A stretch of DNA of 64,000 nucleotides from Ichthyophis bannanicus (GCA_033557465.1 CM066037.1:520978686-521042685), one strand, 5' to 3'; shown: positions 38,426-49,211, numbered from the stretch's first letter. Program-made: numbers and translations. The notes: generated by a model from the letters alone, not told the origin.

Positions 38426-39462
38426 TCCTCGCTCCCCTTCTCCTGCCGGCAGAAGTGGAGGAGGTCGTCCTAGCTTCTCGGCGACCTTCCACCCGCAAAT
38501 GCTACGCACTTAAATGGCGTCGCTTTTCCGTTTGGTGTGGCCAACAGTCTCAGGATCCCTTCTCCTGCCCGGTGTCGGTGATCCTGCAGTACTTGCTCTA
38601 CCTCTCTAATCTGGGACTTCAGTCCAACTCCGTCAAAGTTCACCTCAGTGCTCTTTCAGCACATCATGTGCCGGTGGACGGCAGACCTCTTTCCAGCGAC
38701 CCTCTTGTAGCGAGGTTTCTCCGAGGTCTCCTTCTACTTAACCCACCTCTGCGCCCGCCAGCGCCTGACTGGAACCTGAATGTGGTTTTACAGCGGATCA
38801 CCTGTCCGCCTTTTGAACCTATGGCTACCTGTTCTCTCCGTTTTCTTTCTTGGAAAACACTGTTCTTGATAGCCCTCACTTCCGCTAGACGCGTAAGTGA
38901 ATTGCAGGCCCTCGTGTCTGATCCCCCTTACACTCTGTTCTACAAAAATAGGGTAGTCCTACGGACTCACCCAAAATTTCTTCCAAAAGTGGTCTCCCCT
39001 TTTCATATCAATCAGGAGGTGGTACTTCCAACCTTCTTTCCCAGACCACACTCCAGCCGAGCTGAAACGGTCCTCCATACCCTGGACTGTAGAAGGGCTT
39101 TGAACTTCTACCTTGACCGTACGCGGGAACACCGTAAAGCTGCTCAGCTTTTTGTATCTTTTGACCCCAATAAATTGGGGCTCCCGGTCTCCAAGCGTAC
39201 GCTGTCCATCTGGGTTGCGGACTGTATCACTTGGGCTTATGGGGCAGCCGGACTCTCCTTGGACGGTCGAGTCACGGCTCATTGCGTTCGGGCAAAGGCC
39301 ACGTCAGTGGCTTACCTCCGCTCTGTTCTGCTGGCAGACATCTGCCGGGCCGCTACTTGGTCTTCGAGGCAGACTTTTGCGGTCCATTACTGTCTCGAGA
39401 GGGAGTCCCGCAGGGACAGTGCTTTCGGACAGGCAGTCCTCCGTAATCTCTTTGAGGTCTGA
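38420..39462 (+). CDS. Tyrosine recombinase (copy E)
   Basis: Complete catalytic set: SARRVSELQAL, TAHCVRAKATS, CRAATW and AVHYCLERES. Because of the upstream deletions, the frame is open from 37024 and joins part of RT to YR. The YR part is the same as in copy D with scattered differences, for example SVLLADIC for SVPLADIC and SSRQTF for SSSQTF. Confidence 0.9.
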
Positions 39463-39598
39463 GCAACTCCTACCCTCCATCCCGGATGTGGGCTACCGGT
39501 GGGTAATAATTCAGCGAAGATCCTTTCCTTCTGTGCTGCTGAGCTAGAGGGAGCTCATTTTTGTGCTTAGGGTCTCCGGTAGCCTTAAGCTTGGGAGT

Positions 39599-39696
39599 CC
39601 CATAAGTGAGGACTGACTTCCTGCTTGGTCCTGGAGAAAGCGTAGTTACTCATCTGTAACAAGTGTTCTCCAGGAGCAGCAGGAATCAGTCCTCAC
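39599..39696 (+). repeat. DIRS internal complementary region (copy E)
   Basis: Same as in copy D, with junction GAGAAAGCGTAG. Small changes near the palindrome (CATCTGTAACAAGTG for CACCTGTAACAGGTG) have started to erode its fit to the ends. Confidence 0.9.
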
Positions 39697-39783
39697 AACC
39701 CTCCGTCCTCCCCTTGGAGTTGCAATCGTCTGCTTTACTTTTTTGCAAATTTTTATGCTGTCTTTTTTAGCTATGTCATCTGA

Positions 39784-39970
39784 CTGGCTAAGATGGCACC
39801 CTTGGGCGGGAAGAGGACCGCGCATGCGCGCTGCAATTCCCAAAGGCTTTCTTTGAAAGCTGGGGAAAATTGCTCCGCGAGGGCTCCGTCGGCGCCGACG
39901 TCACCCATAAGTGAGGACTGATTCCTGCTGCTCCTGGAGAACACCTGTTACAGGTGAGTAACTACGCTTT
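39784..39970 (+). repeat. DIRS right inverted terminal repeat (copy E)
   Basis: From CTGGCTAAGATGGCACC to GTAACTACGCTTT. The palindrome GTCGGCGCCGAC is at 39888-39899. It is followed at once by the orphan terminus of copy C. Confidence 0.9.
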
Positions 39971-39991
39971 ACAGGTGAGTAACTACTCTTT
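39971..39991 (+). repeat. Displaced right terminus of DIRS copy C
   Basis: ACAGGTGAGTAACTACTC plus TTT repeats the end just passed but has the C-type ACTACTC instead of ACTACGC. It completes the copy C terminus broken at 34197. Confidence 0.85.
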
Positions 39992-40035
39992 CTTCCCCAC
40001 CCCTTGGAAACCTGGGGGGGGGGGGGGTGTTGAGG
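39992..40035. other. Short unassigned spacer with a G run
   Basis: CTTCCCCACCCCTTGG followed by a run of about 13 G. It is the flank shared by copy C and the next CR1. Confidence 0.4.
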
Positions 40036-41856
40036 CACTTACATAAGAACATAAGATATGCCATACTGGGTCAGACCAAGGTCCATCAAGCCCAGTATTC
40101 TGTTTCCAACAGTGGCCAATCTAGGTCATATGTACCTAGCAGTTTCCCCAAGAGACACAAGTTCCACAATGCTTGTACTGGGTCAAGCATTGATATCTTC
40201 GGTCACTTCTTAATAATGGTTTATGGACCTTTCCTCCAGGAACTTGTCCAAACCTTTTTTAAACCCAGCTACACTAACAGCCTTTACTACATCCTCCGGT
40301 AACAAATTCCAGAGTTTGATTACATGAGAGAAAAAATATTTTCTTTTATTAGTCTTAAATAGTTTACCCTGTAGCTTCATTGCATGTCCCCTAGTCTTCC
40401 TATATTCTGATAACGTAAACAGTCGATCTGCGTTTACCCGTTCCACTCCGTTCATTAATTTATAGACTTCTATCATATCTCCCCTCAGCCGTCTCTTTTC
40501 CAGGTTAAAGAGCCCTAACCTTTTTAGCCTTTCTTCATAGGAGTATCCTTCCATCCCCTTTACCATTTTGGTGGCTCTTCTCTGAACCTTTTCTAAAATC
40601 GCTATATCCTTTTTAAGATACGGCGACCAGAATTGCACACAGTATTCAAGGTGCGGTCTCACCATGGAACGATATAGAGGCATTATAATATCTTTTGTTT
40701 TATTTTCCATTCCTTTCCTTATCATACCTAGCATTCTATTTGCTCTCTTGGCCGCCGCTGCACACTGGGCTGAGGGTTTTAACATGTTATCCACAATGAC
40801 GCCTAAATCCTTTTCCTGGGTGGTGGTTCCTAATGTGGAACCTTGCATCATGTAACCATAGTTTGGGTTGTTCTTGACCTAGGTGCATAACCTTGCACTT
40901 GTCCACATTAAATTTCATCTGCCATTTTGATGCCCAGTCTTCCAATTTATCAAGATCCTCTTGCAATTTTTCACAATCCTCTTGGGTTTTAACAACTTTA
41001 AATAGTTTTGTGTCATCTGCAAATTTGATCACCTCACTCGTTATTCCACTTTCCAGGTCATTTATGAATATGTCAAAAAGCAGCAGACCCAGCACAGATC
41101 CCTGGGGTACACCACTATTCACCTTTCTCCATTGGGAAAATTGACCATTTAGCCCTACCCTCTGCTTTCTATTTTTTAACCAGTTCCTGATCCACAATAG
41201 TACACTGCCTCCTATCCCATGACTCTTTAGTTTTGCCAAAAGTCTCTGATGAGGGACCTTGTCAAAGGCTTTCTGAAAGTCCAGATACACAATATCAACC
41301 GACTCACCTTTGTCCACCTGTTTATTCACTCCTTCAAAAAAACATAACAGATTAGTAAGACAAGATCTTCCTTGTCTAAAGCCATGTTGGCTGTCTCCCA
41401 TTAGGTTGTGACTATCTACATGCTGAGTAATTTTATTCTTTATGATGGTTTCTACCATTTTTCCTGGTATTGACGTCAGGCTCACCGGTCTGTAGTTTCC
41501 CAGATCACCCCTGGAACCCTTTTTAAAAATTGGTGTTACATTGGCGATCCTCCAATCTTCAGGTATTAGAGATGATTTTAATGATAGTTCACAGATTACT
41601 GATAGCAGGTCTGCAATCTCATATTTCAGTTCTTTCAACACCCTTGGATGTATACCATCCGGCCCAGGTGATTTGCTACTCTTCAGTTTATCTAATAGTT
41701 GTAAGACATCTTCCTGATGTATCGATATTTCCTTCAATTCTTCCGCACTTTTAAATACCACTTCAGTCATGGGTAACATCCCTACATCTTCCTCAGTAAA
41801 GACCGAAGCAAAGAATTCATTCAGTCTCTCCGCTATCGCCTTGTCGCCTCTTAGCG
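40036..41856 (-). mobile_element. CR1-type LINE, 5' truncated
   Basis: Same family as 22951-26955, with the 3' region at 40036-40209. The copy ends at 41856 inside ORF2, where its match to the other CR1 stops, as is usual for LINE insertions. Confidence 0.85.
40210..41856 (-). pseudogene. CR1 reverse transcriptase (C-terminal part of ORF2)
   Basis: Motifs: PGPDGIHPRVLKELKYEI, NYRPVSLTS, LDFQKAFDKVPH, GVPQGSVLGLLLF and KFADDTKLF, then the C-terminal NLLPEDVVKAV. One frame covers RT from 40787 and runs on into unrelated 5' flank. A second frame covers the C-terminus (40210-40851), so there is a break near 40850. The endonuclease is absent through 5' truncation. The A run that breaks the other copy is in frame here. 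Confidence 0.85.
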
Positions 41857-42670
41857 GCATCTCGGGGCTTGGCGGCTCCCAATCCCGTGATCGGGTGAGG
41901 AGCCACCGTTTCTGAGCTGCAGTACTTGAAGAGGAACATTGCCTGCTCTGCGTCCTCAGCGCCAAAGCCGTTACAAGGCTGAGCGTGAGGTCGGCGCCAT
42001 TCCCGCCACAGCTTCTGTGGCCAGCCATTCAGCGATAGCTCTCTTCCCATTGCTGATGGTCAGAGCTGTAGATACCTCTGGGAGGCTTTTTTTTTTTTTT
42101 TTTGTGCCTGGTTTTGGATTTGTTTGTAATGTGCAAAGGGAGGAAAGGCCTGATGCCTCGTTGTGCCAGTCCCTGCGACTGCTGCGACTGCTGAAGCGCG
42201 GGAAATGACCGAAGTTCCTTTTGCCCTTTTTTTTTTTTTGCTTTCATTGTGGTGAGTAGGTGTGAGCCCGTCCGGCCATTGTTTTGGGGGGTCGTTGGCC
42301 TGGCAGTGTTCCCTAGGGGGGGTTCTAGCTGTCGGAGTTGTTTGTTTTTTTCTGGCCTGCTTGTTATAAAAAAAAATAAAGTAAAGAGAGGAGCAGACCC
42401 CGGTTGATTGGTTTTGTGATGGGGGCTTATTAAAGGTTGCAGGGCTGCAAGTTGGAAGTGAGGGCAGTCTCCTCTTCCCTTATGAGTGCTCCTAGGCAGG
42501 TAGAGCCTAGGAACAAAGGCCTGCCCTCCATGCCAGCACGTCCGTAGTGCTTAGTCTGTGGATCCTGGCGTGGGACGGTGTCAGAGACAGGGGTCTGCCG
42601 TGGCTGTACGACGGCAGTGATTTTGAAGCAGGCGTTGCAGGACAAACCGCGGGAACCTATGGGTCTCCCT
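41857..42670. other. Presumed 5' leader of copy I, no gene
   Basis: Contains a T17 run (42089 region), a second T run and an A-rich AATAAAG stretch near 42375. No open frame I trust. It may include unrelated DNA next to the CR1 truncation point. Confidence 0.3.
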
Positions 42671-43855
42671 TCTTAGGAGGTGCAAGTCTCCGTAGACTCT
42701 TCTCCTCCTTCATTGGAAATGGCTTCTGCGATTCCCAGGCCCTCAACTTCCCAGGGCCTTGTGGTTGGGGGACTTATGGGGGAGCTCTCCCCCGAGTTTG
42801 TGCTCTTATTGCATCAGGCCTTTCACTTGCACCAGCAGGACGCAGTGGAGGTTTCTTGTCCCGCAGGGGCCAGTGCAAAGCGTAGTGTAACAGAGAAGAG
42901 AGATGACGCGGTGGATTTGCTGAACAGTGGTCAGGTCTTCGGTAGGGGGACCGGAACAGTCTTCTCTATCAAAGACTGGTAATTGGGAACTGGAGCCAGA
43001 GTTTGAAGTCGAGCTCGAAGGAGAGATTCCAGTGCCCGGAAGACCAGGCTTGAGTGGTCTGGGTCTTTCGGTGTGAGGAATTGCCAGCATTAATCGCAGA
43101 GTCGCTTAAGGCACTCAACTTGCCAGCTAACCTGCCTGCGGAGGAGTAATTTCTAGACGATCCTCTCATACAGGCGGTGCGAAAGACAGTCTTCCCGGTA
43201 CACAGAGTGGTCAAGCAGATAATTCAGGATGAGTGGGACCTGTTCGAGGCGGGTTTGAAGGGGATCAGGTCCATGTTGCGCCTCTACCCTCTGTCAGAGG
43301 AGGAGCGTGAAGTGTTTAGATCTCTACAAGTGGATGTGGCGGTGTCTTTGGTTATGAAGACGACCACCATCCCAGTGGAGGGGAGTGCGGCATTGAAGGA
43401 TGCACAGGATAGGAAGCTGGACGTGCTGTTGAAGCAGACCTTTGATATCAATGCCCTGTCTGTGCAGAGCTCCATTTGTGGTGCCTGGGTGGTGAGGGCC
43501 TATCTGCGGTGGTCATAGCGTCTGCAGCAGACAGAGGGCTCTGCACTGGAGCAGCTGGCGGAGGTTGCTGAGATGGAGTTGGGGGCAGCTTATCTCTCTG
43601 ACATCCACTATGACCTCATTCGCGGCCTCGCAAAGAGTATGGTGTTGGTAGTAGCGGCCTGTCGCTATCTCTGGCTGTGCAATTGGGCAGCAGACAGCTC
43701 TTCCGGCGTGGCTTAGCAAGCTTCCCTTCAAAGGGAAGCTACTGTTTGGGGAAGACCTGGATAAGTTGGTGAAGGATTTGGGGGAATCGAAGGGAGGACG
43801 CCTTCTGGAAGATAAGCCGAAGCAGAGCCGCAATGCCTCCTCTTCTCGAGGCTAG
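42671..43855 (+). pseudogene. Gag-like ORF1 of DIRS-like copy I
   Basis: Pieces: 42680-42982; the best part at 43177-43518 (HRVVKQIIQDEWDLFEAGLK, LYPLSEEEREVFRSLQVDV); then YLWLCNWAADSSS and, in a shifted frame, LLFGEDLDKLVKDLGESKGG. These resemble ORF1 of other vertebrate DIRS-like elements (the NW.ADSS... and LLFGE.LDK patterns) rather than copies A-H. There are several stops. Confidence 0.5.
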
Positions 43856-44000
43856 CCTCAGTATTTTGGTGTTTTCGTATGTCCCGTCTCGGTTCCTTTC
43901 AGAGGGATAGATTTCCTGCCCGAGGGCAGGGCTTTCGTGGCTTCCGAGGGGCAGGCAGAGGGTTTGCTGCAACCTCTTCCTCGAGTTTTAAAAAGCTCCA

Positions 44001-44466
44001 ATGAAGTGGGGGGGCCCAGGCAGGGGTTCAACCCATGGGGGGTCGGCTATGGGACTTTTACCCTGCTTGGGTCCAGATCACATCCGACCAGTGGGTCCTG
44101 GAGGTAATCCGCGAAGGTTATGCCCTCGAGCTAGCGCGGCCAGTGGGCAATGCTTTCGTTTGGTCCCCTTGCAAGGCACTGGGCAAGGAGACAGCAGTCA
44201 GGGACACTGTTTTGCTTGCTTCTGCTTGGTGCGCATTCCCCGGGATCAGAACGGTTGCAGTCAATACTCCATCTATTTTGTGGTTCCCAAAAAGGATGGC
44301 GCCTTTTGCCCTATTCTGGATCTCAAGTGCATAAACCGCTGCTTGCGGGTTCCGCATTTTCGCATGGAAACTTTGAGGTCTGTCATTTTGGCGGTGAGGG
44401 AAGGGGAGTTTCTAACATCTCTCAATCTCACTGAGGCGTACCTTCACATTCCCATTAGGAAGGATG
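44001..44466 (+). pseudogene. RT N-terminal fragment of DIRS-like copy I
   Basis: YSIYFVVPKKDGAFCPILDL matches the RT start, followed by KCINRCLRVPHFRMETLRSV and FLTSLNLTEAYLHIPIRKDG. The motif A Asp is Asn (SLN where SLD is expected). The gene stops where the L2 piece begins. Confidence 0.65.
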
Positions 44467-46400
44467 GGTGTGATGTGGTCCTGTCTTGCTGCTGCTGCAT
44501 GTAAGGTCCTTGCTGTTGAGTGGAGGGCTGTTTGCAGAGGTAGGAGTGTGGATTTTGTTAGGCCTTGGTAGATGGCGTTACAGTAATCCAGGCGTGGCAT
44601 AATGGAGGCTTGCAGCACGGTACGGAAGTCTGTTGGCTCTAGGAGTGGTCTGAGACGTTGAAGTATCTTTGTTTTGTAGTATTGTCTGGGTGATTTTGTT
44701 GATGTGGGCTTGATATGTGAGGTTTTGATCAAGGATCCAAGGTATCGGACTTCGGTCTGGGTTTTAATTGTTGTTCAGGGTTATTGATGGAGGAGGGATG
44801 AAGGTGGTGTCTAGTTACAGAGAGCGCCTTTGTTTTGTAATTGATTTGGAGATTGTTCTCTAAGCCAATTGGCTACATCGGTGAAGCATTCCTGGTGGGC
44901 AGATAGTGAGGGTTGCTTTGTGTTGATTGGTCCATAGATCATAATATCATTGGCATAGATGTGCATGTTGAGGTTGTGTGATCTTATGATTTTACAGAGT
45001 GGTTGCAGGTATTTATTTATATTTATTCTTATATTCTGAATTTCTGAAGATCAATGCGGTTTACAGAGAACCAACTTGAACATTACATGAACTAATTACA
45101 TTGATTCGTAAGTGGAACAAGGGACAGAATAGATTAACTATATATACAAAATGGATAGTTTGCTCTAAGAAGTGAATAGTCTAATGTATATCTTAAGTGA
45201 GGGGGAAAGGAGGTGGGAAGAATAGATGAATAGGGCTTGAGGGGAGAGAGGAGTTAGGTGAGGTGAGTCAAGTGAGATAGAGGTTAAAAAGGAGTGCGGA
45301 GAGGGTGAGGTATGATGTGAACCATTTTAATACTGTGCCTTGAATCCCATTGGTTCGTAGATGTTGCAGCAGGATGTAGTTTACAGTGTCAAAGGCCAAA
45401 GAGATGTCTAAGAAGATTATTAGGAAGCTTATGGTTGATGTGTTGCATTTCTTGAATTAGTTTATCTACCAGGGATGATTAGAAGTGTTTCCACTCCATG
45501 ATATAGATGAAATCAATGTTGTGGGTCCAGGAGGTTGTGTCTATCAATATGTTCTTGAAGTTGGTGCTGGACAGTTTTCTCAATGATCTTGGCTGCAAAT
45601 GGAAGGCTGGCGATGGCCCTGAATGTAGGGTCAGCGGGGTCCAGGGTAGGCTTCTTCAGTGTTTTTAGACATGTGGGCATGATGCCCTGAGGTACTGAGC
45701 ATGTGATTTTGGTGAGTGTGCTACTGAACTCCCTTTTAGATGCCTTAAATCCATGAGACGAGGCAGGGATCTTGGGGGGGGGGGGGTGTTTAGAGTTGAT
45801 ATGGTGTCCTCTACTTGTCTTTTTGTGATGTCAGGGATCTGGGTGGTTGCCCTCCTCAGGAGAGGGTTGGGGGACTTCTGGTTGGGGGTGAAGTTGCTTG
45901 TAGTGCTGTGCCAGCTGTTGAGAGGTGAGCGTGATGTCGTGCTTGTCTGTGATTGGGGTGAGTGTTAGCTATTTTACAATGTTGAAGAACTCTCGGCCAG
46001 TTGATTGCAGAGTTGAGTAGTTTAGTGTGATATTCATGTTTTGCCTTGTCTGCTGTGTTGTTGTAGTTCACGAGTTGTAAGTATTGGAGTCTGTGTTTCT
46101 TGTTTTTAGTTTTGTGCCATTTTCATTCATGTTTGTGGAGTTCTCTCTTTAGGTTGCGGAGGGTTGGAGTGTACCATTCAATTTTGGGTTGCTTTGTGCA
46201 TGAGGGGGTGGTGGTGGTGGTGATGGCTGCTTTTCTTGTGACATTGTTCCAGTTCTCGAGATGAGGATATTGGGGTCAGTTGTATCTTCAAGGAGTTGTG
46301 GAAGGGTTTCCTGGATGAAGCTGTCCTTGACGAATGGCTTAAATTTTTTTGTTGATAGGTGCTGGTTGGATCTATTATGGATAATACATTTTTTTCTCAA
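44467..46400 (-). mobile_element. L2-type LINE fragment, lacking its 3' end
   Basis: Minus-strand RT pieces: ARQDHITPIL at 44467 (the true C-terminus is missing), LQASIMPRLDYCNAIYQGL, a YANDIM active-site remnant near 44950, and FLDISLAFDTVNY-like motif A near 45420. Upstream ORF2 remnants reach about 46400. LINEs usually lose their 5' ends; loss of the 3' end here implies deletion or recombination. Confidence 0.6.
45009..45305 (-). repeat. LINE/SINE 3' tail inserted in the L2 fragment
   Basis: Begins with TATTTATTTATATTTATTC and continues AATGCGGTTTACAGAG. In sense orientation this ends in a GCATT...AATATAAGAATAAATA tail of the L2 type. The L2 reading resumes after about 45305. Confidence 0.45.
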
Positions 46401-46690
46401 TTTTATTTTTTAAGGCTCTTATCAGTCTCTTTTTTTCCCACCCACCTGAAGCACATCTTTTAATTTAGTCAATTATCCCAGATTAGCAGTTCATTAGGAA
46501 AAAACAAAACAAAATAGCAGCATAAAATATACCAAATAATCCTAAAGACTTTATATTAATGCCTCTACCCCCTAAGCAACTTTAAACAACTCATAATACA
46601 AAGATGCTGCCAGCAGTGAGATGGGGCAATCCAGTCTTTTATGTTGATTGCCATATGTATGAATATTTCCCAGTTGGTGAGAGCTGTTCA
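46401..46690. other. Unassigned AT-rich DNA
   Basis: T- and A-rich sequence between the L2 fragment and a CR1 ORF1 remnant. No frame or repeat ends seen. Confidence 0.3.
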
Positions 46691-47200
46691 GTGCAAAAAG
46701 CATCTGACTTTCCGAGAATGTGAGTGATCGCTGGAGATTTGAGTAGCAGACAGTGTTATATAGAGGAGACCTACAGGGACATACTGTAGATAACAGAAGG
46801 AGAGCATCAACTTGATGTGACAGAAAGTGATCCTGTAGCCAGGACCTGCCTTCCAGAAGATACAATATCCTCTCACATCGAGCATGTGTCTCTAGGAGCT
46901 TCTGCCCAGGAATGAATGGTTAGGACAGCCTTTTTAGTTTGTAATTCAATCATTAGGTCGATTGGGATTCCTTGGTCACTTGCCTGCCTAGTGTGAAGGT
47001 GGTAGACCTCATGTACCACCTAGATATAATTTTAGATAGCACTGGAGAGGAGCTAGCTCTCTTGATGCATCTGGGTACCAATAACAGGAATGTGTGGGAG
47101 AAGTTCTGGAAGTCAAATTTAGGCTTTTAAGTGAAAAGCTGAAATCCAGTGAGGAAGTAATGTCATTGAGCACTATGGATGCTTGAGCTAAGGACTCTAT
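46691..47200 (+). pseudogene. Decayed CR1-like ORF1 (esterase region), plus strand
   Basis: Broken plus-strand frames read LQGHTVDN and SRRYNILSH and then, near 47040, TGEELALLMHLGTNNRN, corresponding to the GTND block of the CR1 esterase. Many stops; old. Its orientation is opposite to the neighbouring CR1 copies. Confidence 0.45.
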
Positions 47201-47624
47201 AGCGCCTACATTAATTTTTTATTTGCACTTCATAACTTACTTTTGGCAGTTTCTAAGTGCACAGCTAAGTGTGGGGAAGCTGCAGGATACTGGAGATGAC
47301 TGCCAAAAAGCAGCCTATTGACCTACAAGAGAATTCTTATTTGACAGTGGTTTCGCAGAAACTTGAACAGTCCAATATGGGGGCAGCTCTGCAAGCGTAG
47401 CCTAGTACAGAGGTATTTGAGCATGCTAGTAATGAAGCAGGAAACCAAGGATGAATGGTTGGATGCCCTAGCTGAACTGAGTGGTGGAAAGAGATTAAAT
47501 CAGATATTCCATCAATATGATCTGAACTTGCAGAATAAGGGGCTGACCTGCATAAGGATATGACTGGGTTAAGCCATCGCGTTGAAGCCGTAGAGCAGCA
47601 GGCCAATGACCAAGTTGAGGTAAG
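47201..47624. other. Unassigned DNA
   Basis: A 66-codon plus-strand frame (47363-47563) has no recognisable motif. Nothing else seen. Confidence 0.3.
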
Positions 47625-48440
47625 AACATAAGATATGCCATACTGAGTCAGACCAAGGTCCATCAAGCCTCGTATTCTGTTTCCAACAGTGGCCAATTCA
47701 GGTCACAAGTACATAGCAGGTTCCCAAAAAGGAACATAGGTTCCACAAGGCTTGTCCCGGGGTAAACAGTGGATTTCCTGGGTCCTCTTTAATAATGGTT
47801 TATGGACCTTTCCTCCAGGAACTTGTCCAAACCTTTTTTAAACCCAGCTACACTAACAGCTTTTACTACATCCTCTGGCAACTAATTCCAGAGTTTGATT
47901 ACACTTTGAGTGGAGAAATATTTTCTCTTATTAGTATTAAATGGGTTACATTGTAGCATCATTACGTCTCCCCTAGTCTTTCTACTTTTTGATGGTGTAA
48001 ACAATCTATCTGAAAGGCAATGTCAGGAAATACCTTTTCACTGAAAGGTGGTGGATGCTTGGAATGCCCTCCTGATGGAAGTGATAGGGGCATTCAAAAT
48101 GGCATTGGACAGGCACAGTAGATCCCTTTATAGCAACAGGATAAAATCAAAATAAACACATCTCCTATATCACAACAAATAGGGGTGACCTGCATGGAGC
48201 AGTGGGTACATCCCTAAACGAAAGCATGGGAAGGGATGACCTGCATGGAGCGGTAAGTGCACCTACTCTTGACAGACTATTTCAACCATACTGGTCATTA
48301 TCTGCGGTCATATACTATGTTACTATGATCTATGTTTACCCATTCCACGCCATTCATTAATTTATAGACCTCTATCATATTTCCCATCAACCGTACTTTT
48401 TTCAAGTTGAAGAGCCCTAACCTTTTAAGTCTTTTTCTCA
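47625..48440 (-). mobile_element. CR1 3' end (minus), carrying a nested plus-strand CR1 3' end
   Basis: 47625-48009 and 48328-48440 match the 3' region of the CR1 at 22951. The middle, 48010-48327, is another CR1 3' end on the plus strand. The duplication ATCTAT at 48004-48009 and 48328-48333 flanks it. Confidence 0.7.
48010..48327 (+). mobile_element. CR1-type 3' end, plus strand, with target duplication
   Basis: Reads VDAWNALLMEVIGAFKMALD, the usual end of CR1 ORF2, then ends CGGTCATATACTATGTTACTATG, the CR1-type tail. It is flanked by ATCTAT on both sides. Confidence 0.7.
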
Positions 48441-48464
48441 TATCTATTGCATGCACTTATGAAA

Positions 48465-48835
48465 ATATGATCATGTAACTCCATTATTAATCCATTAGCA
48501 TTGGTTCCCAGTTACAGTTAAGATTCATTACAAAATCCTTTCTTATAAGGCCCTTAACATTGAAGCCCCAGATTCTCTCTACTTATATCACCCTATACTA
48601 AATGAATAGCTTTTTACACTGCATACATGGCAATCACTTTCATCTTCCTCTGCCTTCCAGGACAAGACATGAATCTGCAAGGCACTCTGCTTTTTTTTTT
48701 TTTAAACTTTGTTGTCCCTGCTTTGTTGGAATAGTTTGCCCCTTTCTTAGTAGTGAATTAGCCTACAAACAATTCAAGTCCAAATTGAAAATCCACCTCT
48801 TCAAGCAAATCTCTGAGATCACTAATTAACCCAAG
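48465..48835 (+). pseudogene. L2-type LINE, C-terminal fragment (plus)
   Basis: Broken frames read HWFPVTVKIHYKILSYKALN and later CWNSLP and FKSKLKIHLFKQ, the LHWLP...RI.YKI...WN.LP...FK..LK..LF pattern of L2 C-termini. Confidence 0.55.
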
Positions 48836-48846
48836 TGCTATCTGTT

Positions 48847-49010
48847 AACTCCAGGAACAAGCAAGAATGCAGTCTTCATGTATGGGTATCGGTACCAAAA
48901 GAGCCTGCGCAGAAATGCTCTCCAATGTTCAATAGAAAAGCTTTTGGGAGCACTCCACTGCACCTGCGTATCTGCCTTCCCACATTCTCTCCTCAGTTCT
49001 TTGTTTTCCA
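48847..49010 (+). repeat. DIRS left inverted terminal repeat (copy G)
   Basis: CTCCAGGAACAAGCAAGAAT at the start resembles the left end of copy F (CTCCAGGAACAAGCAGGAAT). The palindrome position is decayed (ATCGGTACCAAA). Confidence 0.75.
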
Positions 49011-49211
49011 TGGAGCTAGCAGGTTGTTTTCTTCCTGCCACCACCGAAAAACGTTCTTTTTTTTGTTTAGCTGTGCTCTGCCTTCTCGTCAATGCCGGTA
49101 GCCTCCCAGATACTGGCCCTGTTATTTTCTTGCTTTTCTAAATTTCCTTTTCATATTTTTTATCAATGGTTCACCACTAATTTAGGCCTCTGCCTATTTT
49201 TCTTCCCACAA

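Larger units (their letters stand above)
34196..39970 (+). mobile_element. DIRS copy E, near complete, inserted in copy C
   Basis: 5.8-kb element very similar to D, with both ITRs, an intact gag, an RT broken by two 2-base deletions, an intact YR and an ICR. It sits at the centre of the terminal palindrome of copy C (CACCTGT / TACAGGTG) without target duplication. High CpG content marks it as young. Confidence 0.92.
28422..39991 (+). mobile_element. DIRS copy C, split by copy E in its right terminus
   Basis: Left ITR, gag, RT/RNase H/MT-like, YR and ICR lie at 28422-34197; the last ~21 bases of the right terminus are displaced to 39971-39991 by copy E. The flanks of C (ATTATCCTC-TTT-CTCC left, ACTACTC-TTT-CTTCCCC right) show no target duplication and a TTT at both joins. 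The genes are damaged and CpG sites decayed, so C is older than D and E. Confidence 0.88.
41857..44466 (+). mobile_element. DIRS-like copy I, a different lineage, partial
   Basis: Gag-like and RT N-terminal sequence unlike copies A-H. The 5' part (41857-42670) has long T runs and no frame. The 3' part is cut by an L2 piece at 44467. No ITR or ICR is visible, so assignment to DIRS rests on the protein resemblance. Confidence 0.55.

Noticed and set aside
34196..39970. Copy E as an assembly duplicate of copy D
   Set aside because: The two have different flanks, different inactivating indels and many scattered substitutions, so they are separate insertions.
42430..42645. Short frames in the leader of copy I as a separate gene
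   Set aside because: They are short, on both strands, without similarity to anything I recognise, in DNA with long homopolymer runs.
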